Positions 1-11,510 of a stretch of DNA of 64,000 nucleotides are shown piece after piece. The translations under genes and the position numbers were made by a program. The DNA lies in contig NC_029516.1 in NCBI RefSeq assembly GCF_001577835.2, positions 70,253,221 through 70,317,220 on the forward strand, read 5' to 3'. Each line of letters starts with the position of its first letter. The stretch's first letter is position 1. This DNA is from Coturnix japonica (taxonomy: Eukaryota; Chordata; Aves; Galliformes; Phasianidae). The notes under the pieces are model-generated. The model made no database searches. It saw nothing but the letters and a program-made list of their open reading frames with translations, and was not told the DNA's origin.

Positions 1-19
1 AGCAATAGATGCCTCTTTT

Positions 20-84
20 TGTTGCAGGACAGTTGGACTGGATGACTTTTAAAGGTCCCTTCCAACTCAATCAATTCTATTCTA
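20..84 (+). repeat. CR1 LINE 3' end fragment
   Basis: The stretch reads as the end of a CR1 element: a GGACAGTTGGACTGGATGA block followed by GGTCCCTTCCAACTCAAT and a short ATTCTA-type tail. This is the usual avian CR1 3' terminus. The element's body lies before the window or is absent. Confidence 0.75.
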
Positions 85-539
85 AGCATGTATTGTGTAC
101 AATGGTTCCTGTAACTACAGCTTCCATGGCCTTCTCCTCATCTGGAAAAGAAGACGAGAAAACATTAAGACAAGCAGAACAACTATTTCTCAAAGAACTG
201 TTCTCAAAACAGTTGTTTGTTCTGCAGTGCCACCTCAAGCTTGCAGGAAAAAGCACTGCTGGGGAGAAACTGCTTTTTCAGAACTGGAATAGAGCACTGC
301 GACTGCAGAACTTCAAGATGACAGCGTCCACTGAAGATCTGGCTGGTTTCCTACTGGGTAATGCGAAGTGCACAGCTGTGACTAGTCTATAACCGTCTCA
401 TTTATTTGCTGGACTTAGAAGGTTACTGATATGTTCACAGGGCCTTGCAATAGCACTTGCTAATCTAGACTAAAAATACCTGGGAGATGAGAAATGGAAA
501 GAGATCCTAAGTTATTGAGTTTGAAGAGCTATTTTTGAG
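85..539. other. Spacer with no recognisable gene
   Basis: This is unique-looking sequence between two CR1 fragments. The open frames across it have no recognisable domain, signal or splice structure. Its main interest is that the same sequence returns, full of small insertions and deletions, at about 5,900-6,530. Confidence 0.5.
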
Positions 540-700
540 TGTTCCAGGAAGGCCAAAGCCCACCTGGAGTTGAATCTAGCTAAGGAGATAAAGGATAATA
601 AAAAAGGCTTTTTTAAATACGTTAACAGCAAAAGGAAGGCTAGGGAGAATGTGGGCCCCATACTAAGTGAGGGGGGCGCTCTGGTAACATTGGAATCTGT
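540..700 (+). repeat. CR1 LINE, ORF2 linker fragment
   Basis: The plus strand encodes LNLAKEIKDNKKGFFKYVN followed by SKRKARENVGPILSEGGALV. This is the conserved CR1 ORF2 segment between endonuclease and reverse transcriptase. Homology stops near 700. In the indel-rich repeat of this region the element continues into reverse transcriptase and the 3' end, so the break here is probably an assembly break and not a real truncation. Confidence 0.8.
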
Positions 701-944
701 TTTTATGGACAGCCAGTACCTAAGCCAAACAAACACTGTGGTGGCTACTTGACGAGCACTGCCTGACAGGTGCGTGAGTAATTTGAGTTGTTGTCGGGTT
801 GTATTCTGTTTAATTTGTAGTAAGGCACGAGTTCTCCTGAAAACGCAAATGTTTGCATACTGGGTCTGTATCTCCAGGGCCTATTGATGAGATCTTTATA
901 TGAACTCTGTGGTTTTTGGGCTGGGGTTTGACTTGCACAGAATC

Positions 945-2984
945 AACAGAATCAAGAAATTGTAGGGGTTGGAAGGGACCTCTAGAGATCATCGAGTCCA
1001 CCCCCCTTTGCAAAGCAGGCTCCTGACACCATGTCACAACACAGGTAGGTGTCCAGGCGGGTCTTAAATATCTCCAGAGCAGGAACGTCCACCACCTCCC
1101 CTGGGCAGCCTGTTTCCAGTGCTTTCCGTCACCGCTGACTGTAAAGAGTTCTGTTCCGCACATTTCGTGCAGGAACTTACCTATGAGCGTACTGTTCATC
1201 CCATTGCTTGCCCCATGCTCCTATCCCCAGCACTAAAATCCGAAAAGAGACCAGACCTCACCACTGTGGCTCCACATCTCAGGTATTATAAACCTGATCA
1301 GTCCCCTCTCCAGCCTTCTTTTCTCAAAGGCTAAACAGAACCCAGTTCGCCTAAGTCTCTTCCTTCATAGGGGAGATGCCTCCAGCCCTTCAGCAGTCTT
1401 AGTGGCCCTCCGCTGGAGCTCTTTTCCGGGGCAAAACACAGAATTCTGTCTTTTTTTGTAACTGGGGACCCAGAACTGGAAGCGCAATATTCCAGATGAA
1501 GGCCTCACCAGGGCAGAGTTAAGGTGGGGAGATCACCCTCGACTGCTGACACTCTCTTTTTAATACTACACCTACCTAGTTTGCCATTGGCTTTTTTTTT
1601 GGCTACAAGGGCACACCTGCTGGTCATGGTTAGATCTGTCCGTCACCAGGAAACCATTGTCCCTCTCAGCAGAGCTCCTCTCCAGCAGCTGCTTCCCCAG
1701 CCTGTAACCTGTCAGACGCAATATTTCTACCCAGGTGCAAGACTCTAACACTTGCTTTGTTAAACCTCATCCGTTCTTCTTACGTGCCCCAGCCTCCAGC
1801 CTGTCCAGGTTCTCGCTGAATGGCAGCACAGCCTTCAGGCCGTGTCAGCCAATCCCCCAACTTTCCGTGTCATTCAGCAACAGTTGCTGAGGGTGTCACT
1901 ATCCCCTCATCAAAGGTCGTTGATGAAGATGTTGAACAAGGACCGGACCAGTAGCAGCCCCCTGGGGGACGCGCTAGTTACAGGCCTCCACCAGACAACG
2001 CATAAAAACCGCCAACGGACAACCCCTGCACTGTCTGCACATGTCAGCCATTTCCGAACCCACTTCACAAACCGTCCACTTCTCATCTATCGCCCATACT
2101 TTCCTCAGCTTTGTTATAAAGGAAGTCAATGGGATCAGTACAAAGCCTTTACTGTAATCAAAGAAAGACTAATCTCTACCAGCCCTCCCCTGTCCACCCC
2201 AGCTAGTGACATCTTCATAAAAGGCCACCAGGTTGGTCGAGGCAACGAACCATCCCCTGTGTAACGCCATGCTGGTACTCCTGATTAAACTCCTAATTCC
2301 ATCACCACTCTCAGCTGGCTGGAGAGGCATCCACACAATGCGTTCCACATCACCTTCCCTGGGAAACCAGAGGTGACTGATTCTGGCCTATTAGTTACCC
2401 GGGTCTTCGTCTTTGCTTTTTTTTGGAAGACTGGAGTGACATTGGCTGTCGCTCACAGTCTTCAGGCACCTCCACAGTTCTCCAAGATCTCTGAAAGATT
2501 ACATGTAGAGTGTCTCACAAAGCGACCTCCACACAGCTCTCTCAGTGCACCCCGGATGCAACCCCATCAGGTCCCATGGATTATGGACCTTGAATGTTTC
2601 CTAGGCACTCCACGGACCACCTCTTCCCTGACTAAAGGGAGAATCTCCCATTCCCCGGACTCTCTCATCAAACTTCCAGGGTCCGGATTCCTGAGGGAGA
2701 GAGCCCTTTTCACTAAAGACAGAAGTGAAGAAGGGCCATTCCAAGTATTTTCTGCTTCTCAGCATCCTNNNNNNNNNNNNNNNNNNNNNNNNNCATCTGA
2801 GTCCAAGCACCCACTGACTAAGCAGGTCCTGCATCACGTACCACCCAACAGGTGAAGGCACGCTGTTGCGCCATGACGGCGATCTTGAACTCACTCCTCC
2901 AGAGAGCAGGCGTGAACTCCGACTCAGCTCCCTGAGGCAGCCTTGTTCCAAGTCAGCGAGCTCGTACACCTGACCTGTCACAAA
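945..2984 (-). repeat. CR1 LINE, reverse transcriptase region to 3' end (minus strand)
   Basis: On the minus strand the element runs from the ORF2 linker and RT region (near 2,980) to the CR1 3' end near 950, where the plus strand reads TTGTAGGGGTTGGAAGGGAC. Short blocks match the reverse complement of 6,720-9,390; for example the minus strand of 2,560-2,780 matches 6,720-7,010. It is crossed by a 25-base N gap. The 3' flank differs from that of the plus-strand element ending at 11,508, so it is either a second element of the same subfamily or an inverted mis-join. Confidence 0.8.
2769..2793. other. Assembly gap (25 N)
   Basis: There are twenty-five consecutive N bases inside the minus-strand CR1. 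A fixed small gap next to error-rich sequence suggests an over-filled or unresolved gap, not a measured distance. Confidence 0.98.
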
Positions 2985-3830
2985 GATGGACGTTCTTGTC
3001 TTCGCGATAGCATCCGTTGTGCGTTGCGGTGGGGTTACTAGTGCCTGGTTGACTTCCTATCTCCATATTTTACTGGCCATTGTCCGTGATCCCATGGCCG
3101 ACTACCGAAGAGTACAGGTTTCCTTTGCTCCACTCCGATCCTGTCGGCTTCTCCGACCCATCATACTATGTAATTTCTCATATGTATTACTTAGGCCTGT
3201 GGGATCAGAGTTCCACCCCTCCTCAGCCCTTATTCTTCTTCCTCAAAGTGGCTAACGACTCAAGACCCAAGTCTCCCATATAGTCTATCCTCATAGCGCG
3301 GGAGCTGCTATACTAGGGGCCCTTCTAGAATCTCTATAGGCTGGCTCCCCTCCGCTGGAGCTTCTTTCCAAGGAGATCTCTGTCTTTTTTTAGTACTGGG
3401 GATTGCCCCTTAGCAACTGATCTGCAACTGATTTTCACGATGAGCACCGGGTCACCAGGGCGAGGAGAGGGTTAGAGCGATCACCTCCTGTCGACCTGCT
3501 GAGGAACTCTCTTGTTTAATAACACCCATAGTTGTGTCCATTTGTGTCTGTTAGTTTGCTCTAACAAAGCAGCAGGCACCTGCAGTGTGCTAGAACTCAT
3601 GGAATGGGTAGCTTGGGGAATCTGTCGTTCTCGTGGCTCCTCACCAAGTGTTCGACTCCAGGGGGAGTAGCTATAGTCCTCCTCGTCGAGGCTAGAGCTT
3701 TTCGGCTCTCCACATCGCTATGCTCTTCCCCCAGCCATGGTGAGCTTAGGGACTGCCATCAGAATATTCATTCAACTCTGGTGGATAGAATATACTCGCC
3801 TTATAGCTCAAAGGTGCTGTAATAAGAAAA
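2985..3830 (-). repeat. Indel-rich second copy of minus-strand CR1
   Basis: Blocks from 1,400-1,600 recur here in the same order with many one- or two-base differences. Examples are CCCTCCGCTGGAGC near 3,350, CTCTGTCTTTTTTTAGTAC near 3,380, GGTCACCAGGGCGAGGAGAG near 3,450 and GATCACCTCCTGTCGAC near 3,480. The pattern, dominated by small insertions, is that of raw long-read error and not of an old transposon copy. Confidence 0.65.
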
Positions 3831-5819
3831 GTGACATTATCTTAAGATTCAATAGGATATGGTCCGGGCTCAACTTGAAAATCACAGCAGCATTACATTG
3901 CATATGCAATTAGTTTACCCGTGGGAAGGAGGGTGAGACACGGGACGACGTCGACAGTTGAGATGGAGTGTCTTAAACAGCGCTTATTACCCAGTGGCTC
4001 GCTTTAGCCAATGGGCAGATATGAGGTCTATGATGGACGTCAGTAAATCGGCAGGCTGATGAGATGTGGATCAGCACAAGTGAGGGGTATAAATTTCCTG
4101 ATCGTTTACATTCATTAGAGAAAGCTGGACATGATAGTAAAAGCAATTTTGCTTGAGAAAAAAAGAAAGGAAAAACTTTTAAAATTAAAGTACCTATATT
4201 TTCCACGAAATAGAGCATGTTCAACATCAGGTTTGCAATTGTTTACTGGTACATGTGGCACACTAACGGTCGAAGATTCGCATCTGAGTTTCTGATTTCT
4301 GTTGAATTCTTGAAATCAGGACATGCCTTTCCACACACATTCAGCTGAAATATCCAACTGCATACTGTGGTGTTTATTTTGGGTATATAGACCAAAGTGT
4401 CCAAGATATTTGTAGTAAAGTGACAGTGAGGATAAGGGAAAGCGTAGATCAGAGACAGAGTTGAAGGTTCGACGCAATTAAATGCTCGTATTAGCCCTCG
4501 CTTGACCAGTCTCTTGGCTCCAGCTCTCTCCCAGCAACCTTTGCATATGAAAGATACCAGGCCCTTTGCCGTAAGATATCCAGATATCCTGTGCTGAGAG
4601 CTACTTTCCCTATACTTGAGGGGAGTGTCTTAGGTACTGGCATGAGGTAAGCAACAAAGTCTATATACTACCAAGAAAGCGACGTAGACTGTTGAAGTGT
4701 TTGGGGTGTCCGAAAACTGGCAAGCGTTTTGCAACAGAAAACTACGACTCTGCCATTCTGTGGCAACTCTTGTTCTTTCATTTTACAAGACGACGATATC
4801 CCTAATTTATGAAGTCACATCTGTGCCTATACCTTCTGATAGTCGACATGCGGTATTCCGAGTAGTGAATCATCGACCTTGATAATGCCGTGATTTTCTT
4901 CCAGTGTGAATTAATAACGAGTATTAATTGCAACCCGGCCGCTTACGGTGCGAGCTGAATGTAAATTTGATAGCGCCAGGGCCACTATGATACATTTATG
5001 TATGTATGATTGTGTGACCTGCATTTCAGAGTAGCCATCTCTTCATCTTCTTCAGCACCAGACTTTGGAGGGTTGGGTTTATCTTCAGCTCGCCTGTGAG
5101 CAAGCAAAAGGGAAACACAGTCAAAAACGCAGGACGGCTATTTTTTTCCCTCAGCAGAACAGGCATGAAGTCTTCAGCTGAGGTGGGGTCGTAGCTTGCT
5201 CCAAAGATAGTACAGAGAGCTCCATGCAGAAGCACTAGGATCGCAATGTGTGGCAGCGAGGCTTGTGCCTCAGGAAGAACAGAGAGCTGGCATCTTCTTG
5301 TGGTGCAGTGGAATTCATACTGATATTAGTGTATGCATTTGACATTTCGGGACCTTTACAGGCCAATAGTCCTAATGATCTATACAAGAAGCCAGATCTG
5401 TGCTGGAGAAACTCGCAAGCTTGCTTCCTAGTTGGCAAGAAATTTTTCAAGGAAAAAGACACATTTTCTCTCTCAAGCACGTTGCCTGCGTGGGACATGA
5501 ATTAACATAGTGGAATTTATCCCTTTCAAAATTGATTCAGAGCTAGAATAAACATTCTACTCAACGGAATAAGTATCAAGTCGGATGATGATTATTTAAA
5601 ATTTAACAGGGGAGATTTCTCCAGGACTGGGCTTCAGGAAAAACAGTGTTGGTTCTCTATTTCATAAGAATAAACAAAACAAACAAAACAGAAAACAGGA
5701 CGTTGAGGCACTCGGACACAGGGGAACTCAGAAGATCCGTGCTAGGATAACTTCCTCTTCCGTGTGCAGACGTAACTCTCAAAGGTCGGAGGCCATGGGA
5801 CAGTGATTCTGAGCGCACA
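3831..5819. other. Unassigned, probably uncorrected long-read sequence
   Basis: There is no recognisable gene or repeat. The stretch sits between two segments that are demonstrably error-rich copies of other parts of the window, and is likely to be of the same quality. Open frames here, such as those near 5,030-5,500, should not be trusted. Confidence 0.5.
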
Positions 5820-6700
5820 TAGAGTCTAAGCAATGAGATGCTCTTTTTTGTTGCAGAGACCAGTTGACTGGATGACTTTTGAAAGCGTCCCTATCACTCA
5901 AGGCCTCAACTCCAATTCTACTTTCTTAGTATATAGTACTCTGTGTCCACATGGTTTTTCCGGTTAACTAGCAGCTTCCATGGCACGTATTTCTACTGTC
6001 ATCCTCGCGAAAGAGAAGGGCGATGGAAACAAGCATTAGACGAGCAGAACAGAGTTTAAAACTAGTTATTTCTCTAACAGTAGAAGGCTGTGTTACATCA
6101 AAACAGTATGTTTTGTTCTGCCGCGAGTGCCACCTCAAGCTTGCAGGAAAAAGCACTGCTGGGAGCAAAACGTGCCTTCTTATTCAGGAAAGGGACAACG
6201 TGTTGGAATAGAAGACACCGTGGGGCCCGACTGACAGAACTATCAAGGATGACTCCGAGCGTCCAGTGAAGAATCGGCTGGGTTTTCCTATGGTTGTTAA
6301 TGCCGAAGATTGCCACAGCTGTGGGACTAGTCTATAACCGTTCTCATTTATAGTCTTTGCTTGCGCACTCTAGAAAGGTCTATTTATGTTCAGGCAGCAC
6401 TTGCAATGGAAGGCACCTTGTTTGGCCTTTAGTTTACATAAATCTAGACACTACCATACCCTGTTCGGACGTTGAGACAGTGCGGAAAGATTCGAGCTCC
6501 TAAGTTCATTGTTATGAAGAGCATATTTTGAGTGTTCCAGCGCACGGCAAAGTCCCACCCTGGATGGATGGTAGAGTAGCTGAAGGGAGATAAGATAATA
6601 AAAAAGAGGATTTTTTTTGAATACGGTTCACAGCAAAAGCGGCACCGGGCTAGGAGGAATGTGAGGGTCCCAATACTAAGTGAGGAGGGGTGTTTTTCGA
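5820..6700 (+). other. Error-rich duplicate of window positions 1-690
   Basis: From GCAATGAGATGCTCTTTTTT near 5,830 the sequence follows positions 3-690 in order, with frequent extra bases. Shared landmarks include the CR1 tail, the CACCTCAAGCTTGCAGGAAA block (6,130 versus 230), GTGACTAGTCTATAACCGT-like sequence (6,322 versus 377) and the CR1 ORF2 linker (6,580 versus 580). The copy is about 25 percent longer than the original, as expected of insertion-biased read errors. I read it as an assembly artefact. Confidence 0.85.
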
Positions 6701-9395
6701 GTCGCTCTGGTAAGACACGGTATGCTGAGAGGCAGAAATCCCTGGGATGCACTTCTTCACCTCTCTAGTCTTTATGTTAGAAATTTGAGAGGACTCTCTC
6801 CCTACAGAGAAATCCCGGACCCTGGGAAGTCGGATCGTTCCATCCGAGAGGTCGTCCGGCGGGAATATGAGCGGAGCGCGAGGATTTCCCATTTAGTCAG
6901 GCGATAGAGGTTGGTCCGTGAGGTTTTGGCCCTTAGGAAAACATTAAGGTCCATAATCCAATGGACCTTGATGGGGTGCATCCGCGGTGCTGAGAGAGCG
7001 TGGTGGAGGGATTGGCGTTTTGCTAGACGCACATTTCTTCTCTCTCTATATTCTTGTCAGAGTATGCTCTTGGAGAGTACTCTGGGGGAACGGCTGTGCC
7101 TGAAGACTGGAGCGACAGGCGCTTCAATGTCACGTGCCCAGTTCTGCAAGCAAAGGCAAGTACAGTGTGAAGACCCGGTGTAATCATGTACTGTAGCGCC
7201 GGTCCAGCCTCACCTTTCTGTTCCCAGGCAAAGGCTTGATGGAACAGCCTTTAGTGTGGATTGGCCATCTCCAGACAGTGTGGCGTGCATTTGAGGGGTT
7301 CTCAATTCCAGCGCAATGGTACCCAGCCTTATGGGGTCATCCACCACAATAGGGGAGCGTTTACTTCTGGGCTCTGATTTTCGTACGCAGAGAACTGGCT
7401 GGCCATTTTATGGAAAGATGTACGAATCTTGCCCTGGATGTGGTAACGCGAGGGATGCGAGTGGTCTCGGCTACTACTGAGTGCTAGTCCTATTTTGACC
7501 TTTTCTCGGAGGTACTTTTAGTACTTGTTCCCCCATGAATGCGCGTTATTTTAAACAAAAGCTGAGGCATGAGTACCATGGGCACTTTTTAGCATGCGAG
7601 CGTGGGGCGCGAGACGGTGGGTACGAGAATTGGCCTTGACCTGGCACGAAGTTGCAGAGGGGGTGTCGTACGTTAGAGCAAGGTGCGGCTTCCGTCTGGA
7701 TGCGCCAACTGGCCATTAACTAGCGGCGTCCCCCAGGGGCTGTACTGGGTCCGGTCTGTCAACATCTTCATCACGACCTGTGATGGGGGGATAGTGGGAC
7801 AACCACCTCCAGCAATTTTAGCTGATGACACGGAAGTGGAGCGGAGTTCGCGCCTGCACACGCACTGAAGGCCTGGGCTATTGCCATGTCAGCTCGCATC
7901 GAACTGGAGCAGGGTGGAGAGTGGGGCAGTTAAGAGAAACCGTGGGATGAACTGAGGATTTAGGGCAAGGAAGCCAAGTGTAGAGTCTTGCTGGGCACGG
8001 ACCTGATTGCTGGTACAAATAATTGCGTGTCACCACGTACAGCTTGGGTTGAGGGCAGTGTCCCTCATGAGACGAGGCCTGCTAAGAGAGGGAAGGGAGC
8101 TTACGTGGCTCGAGTTAGGGACTGGCGTGCCGGTCGTTCCCTTGCAGATGGTGGCACGACAGCAAAATTACCTTCCATGAACTGGCCCTACTGCGCATAG
8201 AGACCCTAGACAGGGCAATGGTAGTCATTCCTTTTCGCCTTGTACGCCTAGAAAAAGCGCTCCAACGCCATACAATGGCAAACTCAGACGAGTGTCTAGA
8301 TTTCACAAAACCGCGGCAGTATTAGAGTGTGTTCCGAAGTCGTTCAAGGACGGTAGATCTCTCGCCTCCCATCTACTCATGGCCATCTGGTCGTCGACCG
8401 GCCAGCGTCCCTAGCGATCATCTGGGAATATATGCGACTCCAGCTTTATGGCGGTGCCTCCCCCTAGTGACTCATAAGATATAGTTATGCTGAGCCGCAA
8501 CTTTGTCTTCTTGGCCTCAAATGCATGTTATCCCTCTCCGCCCGAGTAGGGGCGCAGTATCACTAAGTGCACGTTCACCTCTCGTTCGAGAGCTCCCCAT
8601 ATGCTCTCATCTGTGCACTCTCGGATATGTATGGTCCAGCTCGGGCGAGCAAGGGGGGCGAGGAGGGGCTCGCGGATTGGAGGCCACTTTTCTAGTCTGC
8701 TTTGCAAGGCACGGCATCATATCTTGGATCTTTCAGATATTCCGTTGAGTTCCAACAGTACGAGTCTAGACTATGATTGCCGAATTTTTCACGTATGGTG
8801 CTAGAAGGAGCCTGGTAGGCTCCCCAATTAAGATTTACGTTGGGCAGACATGGATGAATTTTTTCATCCTCCACCTATGAGGAGAGACTTAGCGGTAAAC
8901 TGAGGTTCTGTTATCGCCCTTTCGAGAAAAGGTAAGGTCCTGAGTGTAGGGTGGACTTTGCGATGTGCCCAGCGTTTATAAATTACCGTAGCATGTAGGG
9001 AGCCACAGTGGTGAGCTGGTCCTGTTTCGGATAGTGGTCATGGGATAGGACAGGAGAGGGGAATAGGGGAGTAAGATCTTTCAGAGAATGGAGAACAGCA
9101 TAGGAAGTTGGCCGTACGATATGTGCTCGTAAGAAACTTCTTTACAGTCAAGGGTAGATTGAGGCCGCCCAAATTGACAACACTGTACAGGTCTAGCCAG
9201 GAGGGAGGTGGTGGAGTTCTTTCGCCTGCTCTGGAGACTATTTGAGCACGTCCACCGCCTTGGACATCTCTTTGAGCTGTGGTTAGACATCGATGAGCGG
9301 TAGGGAGCCTCGATTTGATGGCGGACACACCTTGGAATCTCGATTCCGAATCTCTTTATAGAGGTCCGTTCAACACCCTACAAATTCTCGTGATT
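6540..9395 (+). repeat. CR1 LINE, ORF2 linker to 3' end, in error-rich sequence
   Basis: The order is the ORF2 linker (near 6,580), reverse transcriptase blocks (for example CAGCCTCACCTTTCTGTTCC near 7,208 and AGCAATTTTAGCTGATGACA near 7,812), then the 3' end with GGAGGTGGTGGAGTTC (9,202) and a CCCTACAAATTCT tail near 9,377. This appears to be the full span of the element whose clean ends are at 540-700 and 11,455-11,508. The reading frame is destroyed throughout, as read error would do. Confidence 0.75.
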
Positions 9396-11454
9396 CTAGT
9401 GATTCATGTGAGTTTGTTTCATATTTAAGTTGATTGTGAGACTTACAACAGTATGCAACATTGCGATTTCAGGAACTAGTTGGCTTACCGTATATCAAAC
9501 AGAACAAGCAATAACCAAAACAACTACCAAAAGTATACTATGCAGATGTCAATCCAAAGGTGAGCGCCACAGACATATTTTGTGTTTGGTGTAGTGGCCT
9601 AGCTAGTACATGTGTACAGTAATAAACAGCAAATTCACAGCAGCACTTTCACAGGCCAGTTGACAATGCTGTGTTCCGTAAAACCTACACGCCTCTAAAA
9701 CTAGGCAAAACTGACAATGTGGGTAAAAGGAGTGATTCCTTCCTAAAGAAGAGGCTCAGAAGGTGTGTAAGGCAATCAGGCTCCAAAGTATGTGGAGACG
9801 AATAGCAATGTTCTCCTCAGTTACTCTCTCCTCATTGTGTATGTGTTTGCTGGATACAAAGGCCCAGTGAAGAGGAATTCATTGAGCCCTTGACTGTTGG
9901 TTATGTTATTCATCGAATAGGCAAAATAAACGCAGCTGCTCACCATGGCGTTGCACAGGAACGGTGTGCGTATGAGATTGCTCGCATCGCCCTCACTGAA
10001 CAGGCGTCATAGGTCAGAAGAGCACAGGGTTCCAGGAGTGGTTTGTGAGGCCCATAGAAGTGATATGTGAGAATGTGAGTCTTCAGAAATGGCGTTTGGA
10101 CTGGACATTTACTTGCAGACTGCCAAATCGTGAATCTTTAGTTTCGTCTTGCCTGCAGAGAGAAGAGTGTTGAGCCTATGAATGAACAAAAAAGTGTGAG
10201 ACTGCTCTCCACAGAGCCAAAAAAAGGTTTCGCGGAGTCTTGTACTTTACCACCACTATCGTTCCAGCACATTGAACCTCCATCCTGATACTACCCTGTA
10301 GTCGTACGCTCTCGTCAGTTATGATAAGAACGACGACGATCTATGTAGGCTTAATGCGGCTCCCAGAAAGGCATGATAGTGATGAGTCAGCAGTTGGACT
10401 TGATTATCTTAGTGATCTTTTCTAACCTTAATGATTCTTTGACACCCCAAAATGCTCCAGTTTGGCTTCAGAGCATTCCCAAGAGCTTCAGGGTGAACAT
10501 GCCAGTTGCTTTCCATTTTGGCGTCCTCAGAGTGATACGCGGCGAATTCTTTTTCGTGCGACTTGAAACCCATCGCATCACTCGCTCGCCACCGACAATG
10601 TCGCATAGAAGAATATGAGCAAGTTGCTGTTATGTGCAGATGCTCGCTCCTCATCCCATGAAAAGGAGGACATTCTAATACTGAGGCCATTGATCTGTTA
10701 TCCTGTAACTCGCTTATGTGACAATTCCTGCAAAGTGGAGGTCGACATGTGGTAGGCATTATCCAATGTAATTTATTTTTCCACGTATCGTCGTCTCTCT
10801 GCTCATTCCTTCTCTAACTATGGTGACCCTCGATTCTACTTCATTTATCTGAGTTTGTATGGTTTGGAGAAGTATTTGAAGATTGCTTACAGACAGTCTC
10901 TTGCTCTATCCCAGTTGGATTTTGAGTGTTTTTGATTCTCTTTTATTTCAAGGAAATAACAATTTACGATTGAAGGGAATAATATTGACTGCTCGGATGT
11001 TTGAGAAAGTAAGGAGATGCGTGGTTGCTTATTCCGTTCCATATGATGAGAAAACAAATTTATTAATAGCTGACCTTGCAAAGAATGGCATTAGATGACT
11101 TTTATGTAAGCATTCAACAGAAAATGTACAGTGTATGCCTTTTTAGTCCGACATAACATTACCAGCGGTTCAGCACTTCATGACTATATTAATCCTCGCC
11201 TTTCTTATTCTTGAACAGTCGACCACGCACAAGGGAGAGATGCATCAAAGGGTTGAGACTATGAACTGGTCCTCAATTATAAGAACACTGATCTTCCAAA
11301 ATCAATATATATAGACGCTTCTATTTTGAAGTTGCTTCGTTCGGATGAGGGTAAGGCTGAATTATCAGTCTCTAGGTTATCTTAGGAAAGGTTTATGATT
11401 ATTACTGCGTAGTTGTTGTACTTTAGTGAAGGATGACGGTTCCTCACATCGTGC
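9396..11454 (+). other. Error-rich duplicate of positions 11,508-12,950
   Basis: Landmarks follow the clean right flank in order: CAACAGTATGCAACATTGCG (9,446 versus 11,533), GGAACTAGTTG (9,472 versus 11,562), CATGAAAAGGAGGACAT (10,658 versus 12,332), CATATGATG plus AAACAAATTTATTA (11,041 versus 12,663) and TCTTAGGAAAGGTTTATGATT (11,380 versus 12,932). A CR1 3' tail near 10,385-10,440 has no counterpart in the clean copy, so a different allele or locus may be mixed in. Confidence 0.85.
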
Positions 11455-11510
11455 ATCTCTAGAGGTCCCTTCCAACCCCTACAATTCTGTGATTCTGTGA
11501 TTCTGTGAGT
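11455..11510 (+). repeat. CR1 LINE 3' terminus with ATTCTGTG repeats
   Basis: CTAGAGGTCCCTTCCAACCC is followed by CTACAATTCTGTGATTCTGTGA-type tandem 8-mers, the canonical CR1 3' tail. It marks where clean contig sequence resumes. Everything from here rightwards lacks the insertion-rich pattern. Confidence 0.9.

Noticed and set aside
1524-2855. Several 70-160 codon plus-strand frames
   Set aside because: They are antisense frames of the minus-strand CR1 element.
5026-5505. Open frames on both strands in the error-rich region
   Set aside because: The sequence quality is too poor for a coding call; frames of this length occur by chance.
10370-10450. Extra CR1 tail as a real insertion
   Set aside because: It lies in the error-rich duplicate and is absent from the clean copy at 12,230, so it cannot be told from a mis-merged read.
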